DNA of 5,833 bases, from the NCBI GenBank assembly GCA_017999215.1, contig JAGOBQ010000291.1, positions 1 through 5,833 on the forward strand, written 5' to 3'. The translations under genes and the position numbers were made by a program. Below, in pieces: positions 1 to 5,792 of the stretch. Below the pieces are notes generated by a model. That model saw only the letters and a list, made by a program, of their open reading frames with translations. It had not been told where the DNA came from and made no database searches. Position 1 is the stretch's first letter. Each line of letters begins with the position of its first letter. Source of the stretch: Thermoanaerobaculia bacterium (GTDB lineage: Bacteria; Acidobacteriota; Thermoanaerobaculia; UBA5066).

Positions 1-660
1 GCGCTCGACGTCCTCCTCGAGGCGGAGCGGCTCCTTCGGGAGAAGGCGCCCGCGGGGGCGATGGGGTTCGTCATCGGCCTCCCCGAGCTGGAGGTCGCGT
101 CCGAGCTCGCGCGCCTGACGCGGGACCCGCACGAGTTGGCGATCGGCAACGTCAACGCCGCCCAGCAGGTCGTCCTCACGGGGCGGCGCGAGCCGGTGCT
201 CCGCGCGCTCGACCACCTCGCGATGCACGCCCTCAAGGCCGAGGCGCTCCCGCTCGGCTGGCCGATGCACTCTCCGGCGCTCGAGCCGGTGGCCGTCGAG
301 CTCGCGGAGTTCGTCGCGAAACGGATCCGCCTCACCTGGCCCGGCCGGGCCGCGCTCTACGCCCCGATGCTCGGCCGCGTCGTCCGGAGCGAGGAGGAGG
401 CCCGCCTGGTCCTCTCGAGCCAGATCGCCCGGACGTCCCGCTGGGTCGACGTCCTCCTGGCGATGGCCTCGGCCGGCGAGACCCGGTTCGTCGAGGTGGG
501 ACCGGGCGACCTCCTCTCGAAGATGCACCGCTGGACGCTCCGGAGCTCGCGGGCCGACGTCCTCGAGGACCCCGCCGGGATCGCGCGTTTCGCCTCGGCC
601 CTCGGCGCGCCGGCCCTCCGGGTCGCCGCCCGGCCCGCGGCCGGCGAGGAGGTCGCGTGA
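1..660 (+). CDS. fabD: Malonyl-CoA:ACP transacylase (FabD-type acyltransferase), 5' end missing
   Basis: This is the C-terminal 219 residues of a FabD-family acyltransferase, open from base 1 in the same frame as the ATG at 61. That ATG is not the start: the GAM and IGLPELE segment around it is the usual FabD mid-protein region. The family moves malonyl from CoA to the phosphopantetheine of ACP in the cytoplasm. Visible marks are the NVNAAQQVVLTG stretch, the WPMHSP motif with the catalytic histidine (residue 90 of the fragment), Q141 followed by a TSRW segment, and the FVEVGPG motif near residues 163-169. The nucleophile serine (GHSxG) lies upstream of the window. The arginine that binds the malonyl carboxylate should lie in the first residues but cannot be placed with confidence, so extender specificity is open. 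The stop overlaps the fabG start (GTGA), which implies coupled translation. It could also be the last domain of a larger protein. Confidence 0.88.
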   Translation, partial: ALDVLLEAERLLREKAPAGAMGFVIGLPELEVASELARLTRDPHELAIGNVNAAQQVVLTGRREPVLRALDHLAMHALKAEALPLGWPMHSPALEPVAVELAEFVAKRIRLTWPGRAALYAPMLGRVVRSEEEARLVLSSQIARTSRWVDVLLAMASAGETRFVEVGPGDLLSKMHRWTLRSSRADVLEDPAGIARFASALGAPALRVAARPAAGEEVA

Positions 661-1400
661 CCGAGAGGCAGAAGGTCGCCTGGGTGACCGGCGGGTCGCG
701 CGGGATCGGGCGGGCGATCGCCGAGCGTCTCGCGGCCGACGGGCTCCACGTCCTCGTCACCTACCGCTCCGACGAGACCGGGGCGGCCGAGACGGTCCGC
801 AGGATCGCCGAGAGCGGAGGGAGCGCCGAGGCCGCGAAGGCCGACGCGACCTCCCGGGACGAGATCGTGGCCGTCGCGGACCGCCTCGACGCGGAGCGGG
901 GGGGGGTCGACGTCCTCGTGAACAACGCGGCGACCCTTCGCAACGGCCTCTTCGCGCTCATGCCGGAGGCGCACTGGGACGAGGTGATCGACACGTCGCT
1001 CGGCGGGGCGTTCCGGTCGACGAAGGCCGTCGTCCGCGGGATGCTCCGGCGCCGCTGGGGGCGCATCGTGAACATCTCCTCCCTCGCGGCGCTCATGGGC
1101 TCGGCCGGCCAGACGAACTACGCCGCGGCGAAGGGGGCGCTCGTCGCCTTCACGAAGTCGCTCGCCGCCGAGGTCGGACCCTACGGAGTCACGGTGAACT
1201 GCGTCGCGCCCGGCTTCGTGGAGACGGAGATGATCTCGTTCCTTTCGAAGGAAGCCCGCGAGGACTTCACGAAGCGGATCCCCGTCCGGCGCTTCGGAGT
1301 CCCGGAGGACGTCGCCCCGCTCGTGGCGTTCCTCTGCTCCGACGGCGCGGCGTACCTCTCCGGCCAGACGATCCGCGTCGACGGCGGCTTCGTCGGCTGA
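657..1400 (+). CDS. fabG: 3-oxoacyl-ACP reductase (FabG-type SDR)
   Basis: A complete 247-residue classical short-chain dehydrogenase/reductase of FabG type, the usual family length. It should reduce 3-oxoacyl-ACP to 3-hydroxyacyl-ACP with NADPH in the cytoplasm. The Rossmann cofactor motif TGGSRGIG is at residues 11-18, the structural NNAA motif at 89-92, catalytic Ser142, Tyr155 and Lys159 (YAAAK) are in place, and the C-terminal CVAPGFVETEM and DGGF segments are typical. R15, and R37 after the second strand, fit NADPH use. The fourth tetrad residue, normally Asn in the TNL segment, reads Ser114 (TSL). The GTG start at 657 sits in the fabD stop, with GAGGAGG at 646-652 four bases before it, and places the first beta strand at the expected distance. 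A run of nine G (898-906) lies inside the gene. The fabD neighbour supports a role in acyl-chain building, possibly a specialised pathway rather than bulk fatty acids. Confidence 0.92.
   Translation: MTERQKVAWVTGGSRGIGRAIAERLAADGLHVLVTYRSDETGAAETVRRIAESGGSAEAAKADATSRDEIVAVADRLDAERGGVDVLVNNAATLRNGLFALMPEAHWDEVIDTSLGGAFRSTKAVVRGMLRRRWGRIVNISSLAALMGSAGQTNYAAAKGALVAFTKSLAAEVGPYGVTVNCVAPGFVETEMISFLSKEAREDFTKRIPVRRFGVPEDVAPLVAFLCSDGAAYLSGQTIRVDGGFVG
898..906 (+). repeat. G9 homopolymer tract inside fabG
   Basis: Nine consecutive G residues encode the end of R81 plus G82 and G83, in the loop before the NNAA motif. The reading frame matches the SDR family on both sides, so nine is the in-frame length here. 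Long G tracts are prone to slippage in replication and to sequencing indels. Confidence 0.9.
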
Positions 1401-1432
1401 GAGGCGCGCGTCCCGCGGGGCGCCGCGCTCGA

Positions 1433-1438
1433 TATACT
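1433..1438 (+). promoter_or_regulatory. Possible -10 box ahead of the ACP gene
   Basis: TATACT is the only AT-rich hexamer in the 65-base gap between fabG and the ACP gene and lies 27 bases before the ATG. The bases after it (CCCG) match those after the -10 box of the tRNA promoter at 3259. No recognisable -35 box stands 16-18 bases upstream (the region reads GTCCCG), so this is a weak call. If real, it would give the ACP and downstream genes their own transcript with a leader of about 20 bases. Confidence 0.35.
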
Positions 1439-1452
1439 CCCGGCCATCGCCC

Positions 1453-1461
1453 GGAAGGAGG
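1453..1461 (+). promoter_or_regulatory. Strong Shine-Dalgarno site for the ACP gene
   Basis: GGAAGGAGG ends four bases before the ATG at 1466 and is the longest anti-SD match in the window. It fixes the ACP start and, with the only ATG start among the visible gene starts, suggests the ACP is made at a higher level than its neighbours. Confidence 0.8.
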
Positions 1462-1465
1462 CGGA

Positions 1466-1735
1466 ATGGAGCAGGTTGAAGAGCTGAAGGGGCGCGTCAA
1501 GTCGCTGATCGTCCGCCAGCTGAAGCTGGAGATCGACCCCGCGACGATCAAGGACGACGCACCCCTGTTCGGGGACGACCCGAGCGGCCTCGGGCTCGAC
1601 TCGATCGACGCGCTCGAGCTCGTTCTCGGCATCGAGAAGGAGTTCGGCATCAAGGTCCAGGACGAGGAGGTGGGGGTCAAGGCCTTCGCCTCCGTCGACG
1701 CCCTCTGCGAGTTCGTCCGGTCGAAGGCGGCGTGA
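1466..1735 (+). CDS. Acyl carrier protein
   Basis: A small acidic 89-residue carrier protein of the PP-binding family. The phosphopantetheine attachment site is Ser46 in GLDSIDALEL (residues 43-52), at the start of helix II, followed by an acidic recognition helix (LGIEKEFGI). It would be modified by a holo-ACP synthase and carry the growing acyl chain between the acyltransferase, FabG and the hotdog protein. The form differs from housekeeping AcpP: it is longer, has an FGDDPSGLGLDSID loop rather than GADSLD, and resembles ACPs of aryl-polyene and other specialised fatty-acid-like clusters (from memory of the family). The start is an ATG with a strong SD site after a short gap. The stop overlaps the next gene's GTG. 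The first five leucines are CTG and the rest CTC, unlike the neighbouring genes. Confidence 0.92.
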   Translation: MEQVEELKGRVKSLIVRQLKLEIDPATIKDDAPLFGDDPSGLGLDSIDALELVLGIEKEFGIKVQDEEVGVKAFASVDALCEFVRSKAA

Positions 1736-2142
1736 CTCCCGTCCCCGAGCCCCTCCCGCACGCGTACCCGTTCCGCTTCGTCGAGCGGACCATGGAGAAG
1801 CGCGGTCCCGCGGAGGGACGGGTCCGGGCGCTCGTGACCGTGAACGGGCGGCGAACGGAGGCGGGGGAGGCCCTGCCGCCCCTCACGCTCGTCGAGGTCG
1901 TCGCGCAGGCGGCGCTCCTCCTCGAGGGAGGCGATCCCGGGATCGGCCGCACCGGCTTCCTCGCCGGGGTCTCCGACTTCGAGTTCGACAGGGAGGCCCG
2001 GAGCGGCGACCTGCTCGACGTCGACGTGCGGATCGCCGGCGTCCTCGGCCCGATCGTCCGCTTCCAGGGGACGGTCACCGACGGCGAGGGGCGGAGGGTC
2101 TGCTCCGGGGCCGTCACCGTGAAGAAGGGGACCCCGGCGTGA
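1732..2142 (+). CDS. FabZ-like hotdog-fold protein without the canonical catalytic histidine
   Basis: A 136-residue single hotdog domain related to 3-hydroxyacyl-ACP dehydratases. The N-terminal LPHAYPFRFVER (residues 8-19) matches the LPHRFPFLLVDR start of FabZ. The central helix VEVVAQAALLL (54-64) keeps the acidic residue (Glu55), and the later strands FLAGVSDFEF, SGDLLDVDV and VRFQGTVT (about 76-110) follow the FabZ pattern. The stretch between N38 and the helix is about four residues shorter than in FabZ, and the GHFPG segment with the active-site histidine is absent. The only histidine is His10. Dehydratase-like proteins of aryl-polyene clusters (ApeP type) have a similarly altered segment, as far as I recall, so it may act in a heteromer, as a thioesterase-like protein, or as a non-catalytic partner. 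GTG start in the ACP stop; GAAGG at 1723-1727 is a weak SD, so translation is probably coupled. Confidence 0.75.
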   Translation: MTPVPEPLPHAYPFRFVERTMEKRGPAEGRVRALVTVNGRRTEAGEALPPLTLVEVVAQAALLLEGGDPGIGRTGFLAGVSDFEFDREARSGDLLDVDVRIAGVLGPIVRFQGTVTDGEGRRVCSGAVTVKKGTPA

Positions 2143-2852
2143 CGTCTCCCGGCGGCATCCGGCACGTCGCCCTCGCGGGGCCGGGGTCGGCGTGGATCGC
2201 CCGGGCCGAGGAGGTCCTCGACCAGGGGGGCTACCTCGTCACGCGCGTCGGGACCCTCGAGGCGCTGGACGGCATCCCCTCCGTCCCCACCGTCGACCTC
2301 GTCGTCCTCGACGAGGCGTTCGGCCCCGAGGGAGGCCTCCGGGCCGCCCGGCAGCTCCGGTCCGTCCCGCGGTGGAGGTCGGTCTCGATCATGGTCGTCG
2401 TCCCTTCCGGCTCGACGCACCTCGAGGAGTGCCTCGTCTCCGGGATCAACGACTTCCTCCTCGCCCCGTTCCCGGAGGGCGAGCTCCTCGACAAGGCGCG
2501 GCGCCTGACGGAGATCGCCGCGCGCCGCGAGGTGAACACGATGCTCCGGGTCCACGAGGTCCGGGAGGCGGGGGTCACGGTCCACGGAAAGACGCTGAAC
2601 GTCTCGGTCAACGGGCTCCTCGCGGAGGTGGACTCCGAGCTGAGCGTCGGACGCGTCGTCGACGTCGAGTTCTACCTCCCCGACGACCCCGCCTCCGTGA
2701 GGAGCCGCGGCCAGGTCGCGCGGCGGGCGTACGAGGCTTCGACGTTCCACCCCGTGTTCGGCCTCCGCTTCCTCGAGCTCTCCGCGCGCGACCGGACGCG
2801 GATCGAGCGCTTCGTCGCCGCGCGCGAGCGCGCCGGAGGGGGGCACGCGTGA
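2139..2852 (+). CDS. Degenerate receiver domain fused to a PilZ domain
   Basis: A 237-residue cytoplasmic two-domain signalling protein. Residues about 8-123 have a CheY-like alternating beta/alpha pattern. Asp58 in DLVVLDEAF lies where the phosphorylated aspartate should be, but the acidic pair after strand 1 is replaced (HVALAGPG), the conserved Thr/Ser after strand 4 is not evident (MVVVPSG), and the conserved Lys of the KPF motif is Ala109 (LAPF). It therefore looks like a pseudo-receiver. Residues about 135-228 resemble PilZ, with NVSVNG (154-159) matching the N/DxSxxG c-di-GMP motif, followed by FGLRF. The upstream RxxxR motif is not clean (R137 and R142 are separated by four residues), so c-di-GMP binding is uncertain. 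Start GTG overlaps the preceding stop, with AAGGGG at 2125-2130. No transmembrane segment or DNA-binding output domain is seen. Confidence 0.72.
   Translation: MTSPGGIRHVALAGPGSAWIARAEEVLDQGGYLVTRVGTLEALDGIPSVPTVDLVVLDEAFGPEGGLRAARQLRSVPRWRSVSIMVVVPSGSTHLEECLVSGINDFLLAPFPEGELLDKARRLTEIAARREVNTMLRVHEVREAGVTVHGKTLNVSVNGLLAEVDSELSVGRVVDVEFYLPDDPASVRSRGQVARRAYEASTFHPVFGLRFLELSARDRTRIERFVAARERAGGGHA
2835..2839 (+). promoter_or_regulatory. Shine-Dalgarno site fixing the STAS gene start
   Basis: GGAGG lies nine bases before the GTG at 2849 within the end of the preceding gene. It supports that GTG as the start, although the frame stays open far upstream. Confidence 0.6.
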
Positions 2853-3190
2853 TCATCCTCCGCGAGCGCCGCGACCGGACGACGGTCCTCCGCATCCAGG
2901 GCGTCGTGAAGCTCGGCGAGAGCGCCCGCCAGTTCTCCGAGTTCCTCGAGAAGGTGCTCGAGGAGGACGAAGGGCCGGTCCTCCTCGACTTCGAGCAGAT
3001 CGACACCCTCGACTCCACCGGCCTCGGCGAGCTGATCGGCTACCTCCAGCGCTTCGAGGAGCGGAAGCGGAAGATGGCGATCGTCCGCCCGAAGGACCGC
3101 GTCGTCGCGCTCCTGAAGCTGACGCGGCTCGACACCCTGATCCGGATCTTCCCGGACGACGACGCCGCCCTGGAGTACCTCGCCGGGTGA
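2849..3190 (+). CDS. STAS-domain protein (anti-sigma factor antagonist-like)
   Basis: A 113-residue single STAS domain of the SpoIIAA/RsbV type. It begins directly at the first strand (MIILRERRDRTTVLRIQG), runs through VLLDFEQIDTLDSTGLGEL, and ends with the usual amphipathic helices. Ser56 in DSTG corresponds to the serine that partner kinases phosphorylate in SpoIIAA/RsbV. In the family, the unphosphorylated form binds an anti-sigma kinase and frees a sigma factor; other members sit in larger signalling complexes. No kinase, phosphatase or sigma factor is visible here, so the partner is unknown. The start is the GTG overlapping the preceding stop, because residues read further upstream in this frame are Arg/Gly/Pro-rich shadow of the PilZ gene. 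It closes the four-gene block. Confidence 0.85.
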   Translation: MIILRERRDRTTVLRIQGVVKLGESARQFSEFLEKVLEEDEGPVLLDFEQIDTLDSTGLGELIGYLQRFEERKRKMAIVRPKDRVVALLKLTRLDTLIRIFPDDDAALEYLAG

Positions 3191-3218
3191 GCGCGCCCGG
3201 CGCGCGAACGCCGCGTTC
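3191..3218 (+). terminator. Two tandem small hairpins after the STAS gene, possible weak terminator
   Basis: GCGCGC-CCG-GCGCGC (3191-3205) is followed at once by GAACG-CCG-CGTTC (3206-3218). Both are perfect stems with a CCG loop right after the stop codon. No T-run follows, so this is not a standard intrinsic terminator. It may slow polymerase or protect the 3' end, and in such GC-rich DNA one such stem can occur by chance. Confidence 0.3.
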
Positions 3219-3235
3219 CGGAGGGGCACCCGTGT

Positions 3236-3264
3236 TTGACGCCACCCGCGCTGCATCGTATCCT
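3236..3264 (+). promoter_or_regulatory. Sigma70-type promoter for tRNA-Leu (and probably rnr)
   Basis: TTGACG (3236-3241) and TATCCT (3259-3264) are separated by exactly 17 bases, a near-consensus housekeeping promoter that stands out in this GC-rich DNA. The start point would be near 3271, about ten bases before the mature tRNA. The bases between the -10 box and that point are almost all G/C (CCCGCTC), the discriminator type that makes stable-RNA promoters sensitive to ppGpp in well-studied bacteria. Stringent control here is inferred. Confidence 0.75.
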
Positions 3265-3280
3265 CCCGCTCCCCGCTCGT

Positions 3281-3428
<148 letters not shown>

Positions 3429-5792
3429 GTGACCGCTCCGACACCCGAACTCCCCGCCAACCGCGTCCTCGCGGCCCTCGCGCCGCGCGGCCAGCGCATC
3501 CTCTCGTTCCGCGACCTCGCGAAGGGGCTCCTCGGCCCCTCGGCCGACGAGGCCTCTCTCGAGGCCCTCCGCGCCGAGGTCGACGCCCTCGAGCGCAAGG
3601 GTCTCGTCGTCCGCACCCGCGGGGAGAAGCTCTCCCTCATCGAGTTCACGAGCCTGAAGGCGGGGCGGATCGCGTTCCGGGGCGAAGGGCGCGCCTGGCT
3701 CCTCTCGGGGAAGCCGGGGGTCCCCGACCTCCCGATCGCCCGGGGAGGCGGCGGCTCGGCGCTCGACGGGGACTTCGTCCTCGTCCGGGTCGAGAAGTCG
3801 AAGGGGCACGCGGGCCATCGCGGTCCGGCCGAGGTCGGCGTCGTCACGAAGGTCCTCGTCCGCCGGCGGGAGACCGTCGTCGGCCGGATCCAGCGCCGCC
3901 CCGACGGCGTCGTCCTCGTCCCGTACGACACGAAGATCGACGCCCTCCTCCGGATTCCCGACGGGATGGACCTCGACGCCCCCGACGGCATCTACGTCGA
4001 CGCCCGGATCACCTCCTGGCCCGACGAGCACCGGCTCGCGCAGGCGGAAGTGACCGAGCTGATCGGCTTCCCGGGCGAGGAAGGGGTCGACGTCGAGGTC
4101 GTCGCCCGCAAGTGGGGCATCCCCCGCGAGTTCCCGAAGGCGGTCCTCGACGACGCGAAGCGGGCGATCCGCGACGTGGGCGAGGCCGAGCGCGCGGCGC
4201 GCCGCGACCTGACGCGCGAGACCTCGGTCACGATCGACGGCGAGTCGGCCCGCGACTTCGACGACGCGATCTCCGTCGAGGAGCTTCCGGGAGGGGGCTT
4301 CCGGCTCGGCGTCCACATCGCCGACGTCTCCCACTACGTGAAGCCGGGCACCGCCCTCGACGCCGAGGCGTTCGAGCGCGGCACCTCCGTCTACTTCCCC
4401 GACCGCGCCGTCCCGATGCTCCCCGAGCGCCTCTCGACCGACCTCTGCTCCCTCCGCCCGCACGAGGAGCGTCGGACGGTGACGGCGCTCCTGACGCTCG
4501 ACGAGAAGGGCGAGACCGTGAAGGCGGAGTTCTTCCGGAGCGTCATCCGCTCGCGGGCCCGCCTCACCTACACCGACGTCGCGGCGTTCTTCTCCGGCGA
4601 CGAGCCGGGGGAGGAGAAGCTGCCGGCGGAGGTCCGGCCGATGCTCCTCGCCGCCCGCAAGGCGGCCTTCGCCCTGCGCTGGATGCGGCGCGGCCGCGGC
4701 GCGCTCGACTTCGACCTCCCCGACGCCGACCTCATCCTCGGCGAGAAGGGAGACGTCGTCGACATCGTCCGGGCCGTCCGGAACGAGGCGCACCGCCTCG
4801 TCGAGGAGTTCATGCTCGCCGCCAACGAGGCCGTGGCGAAGCACCTCCTCTTCGTCCCGACTCCGGCGATGTACCGGGTCCACGACCGCCCCGACGAGCG
4901 CAAGCTCGCCGACCTGCGCGCCGTCCTCGAGCCGCTCGGCTACGACGTCCCGGCCGACGACGACGCCGTCAGCCCGGGCGTCTTCCAGTCGATCCTCGAC
5001 CAGGCCGAGGGGAAGCCCGAGGAGCGGTTCGTCTCCGACCTCGTCCTCCGCGCGCAGAAGAAGGCGCTCTACGCGCCCGAGTGCCGCGGCCACTACGCGC
5101 TCGCCGCGCCGTACTACGCGCACTTCACCTCGCCGATCCGGCGCTACCCGGACCTCGTCGTCCACCGCGCCCTCTGCGAGTGGATCGCCGCGAAGCGCCC
5201 GCCGGCCGCGGCCGAGGCCGAGAGCCGCGAGCGATGGCTCTCCGACGCCGCCGCCCAGTGCTCCGAGCGCGAGCGGCGCGCCGAGTCAGCCGAGCGCGAG
5301 GCGCAGTCGTGGAAGAAGTTCGTCTTCCTCTCGAAGAAGGTCGGCGAGGAGTTCGAGGCCTACGTCTCCGCCGTCGTCCCGTTCGGCCTCTTCATCACCC
5401 TCGAGGACGTCTACGCCGACGGCCTCCTCCCGATGGACGCCCTCGGCGACGACTGGTACCGGTACGAAGACGTCGAGCACCGCCTCGTGGGCGAGTCGAG
5501 CGGGCGCGTCTTCCGCCTCGGCGACCACCTGCGCGTGAAGCTCGTCCGGGCCGACTTCGACAAGCGCCTCCTCGACTTCCAGCTCCACGGCGTCCCGCCG
5601 GCCCGGCGCGACGACCGCGTCGCGCCCCCCGTCTGGACGCCGGCGCCCGCGCCGCGGCGGTCGGGCGGGGGCGCCCCGAAGGAGGGAGCCGGTCGCGGCC
5701 GGGGCGACCGAAAGGCGCCGGCCCGCAAGCCGGCCCAGGACGGAGCGGGCACGAAGCCTCCCCGCGGCGCTCCGCGAGGGAGGCGCAGGTGA
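3429..5792 (+). CDS. rnr: Ribonuclease R (RNB-family 3'-5' exoribonuclease)
   Basis: A complete 787-residue RNase R, a magnesium-dependent processive 3'-5' exoribonuclease that degrades structured RNA in mRNA decay and rRNA/tRNA quality control. Domains in order: an N-terminal winged-helix region (about 1-75), two cold-shock OB domains (about 76-240), the RNB catalytic domain (about 260-610), an S1 domain (about 638-719, starting VGEEFEAYVSAVVPFGLFI) and a basic Pro/Gly/Arg/Lys-rich tail (about 722-787). The catalytic acids are intact: Asp270, Asp276, Asp278 and Asp279 in TIDGESARDFDDA, close to the numbering of the E. coli enzyme. The RNB signature HFTSPIRRYPD is at 565-575, and GTSVYFPDRAVPMLPE is also typical. 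The winged helix and basic tail favour RNase R over RNase II. The GTG start is chosen because the frame upstream runs through the tRNA. The stop overlaps the next gene by GTGA. Confidence 0.95.
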   Translation: MTAPTPELPANRVLAALAPRGQRILSFRDLAKGLLGPSADEASLEALRAEVDALERKGLVVRTRGEKLSLIEFTSLKAGRIAFRGEGRAWLLSGKPGVPDLPIARGGGGSALDGDFVLVRVEKSKGHAGHRGPAEVGVVTKVLVRRRETVVGRIQRRPDGVVLVPYDTKIDALLRIPDGMDLDAPDGIYVDARITSWPDEHRLAQAEVTELIGFPGEEGVDVEVVARKWGIPREFPKAVLDDAKRAIRDVGEAERAARRDLTRETSVTIDGESARDFDDAISVEELPGGGFRLGVHIADVSHYVKPGTALDAEAFERGTSVYFPDRAVPMLPERLSTDLCSLRPHEERRTVTALLTLDEKGETVKAEFFRSVIRSRARLTYTDVAAFFSGDEPGEEKLPAEVRPMLLAARKAAFALRWMRRGRGALDFDLPDADLILGEKGDVVDIVRAVRNEAHRLVEEFMLAANEAVAKHLLFVPTPAMYRVHDRPDERKLADLRAVLEPLGYDVPADDDAVSPGVFQSILDQAEGKPEERFVSDLVLRAQKKALYAPECRGHYALAAPYYAHFTSPIRRYPDLVVHRALCEWIAAKRPPAAAEAESRERWLSDAAAQCSERERRAESAEREAQSWKKFVFLSKKVGEEFEAYVSAVVPFGLFITLEDVYADGLLPMDALGDDWYRYEDVEHRLVGESSGRVFRLGDHLRVKLVRADFDKRLLDFQLHGVPPARRDDRVAPPVWTPAPAPRRSGGGAPKEGAGRGRGDRKAPARKPAQDGAGTKPPRGAPRGRRR
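5776..5783 (+). promoter_or_regulatory. Shine-Dalgarno site for the gene after rnr
   Basis: GAGGGAGG inside the last codons of rnr lies five bases before the GTG at 5789. This is the main support for a gene starting there. Confidence 0.6.

Noticed and set aside
61..63. ATG at 61 as the acyltransferase start
   Set aside because: The frame is open to base 1, the residues before it continue the FabD pattern, and starting there would remove the catalytic serine region.
1677..2846. A 389-codon minus-strand frame opposite the ACP, hotdog and PilZ genes
   Set aside because: It is low-complexity, Arg/Asp/Pro-rich, without motifs, and fully opposite three genes with clear domains.
2192..2848. Upstream extension of the STAS frame inside the PilZ gene, which would make a 332-residue fusion
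   Set aside because: The extension is Arg/Pro/Gly-rich shadow sequence, while the STAS domain begins exactly at the GTG at 2849 that has an SD site and overlaps the preceding stop.
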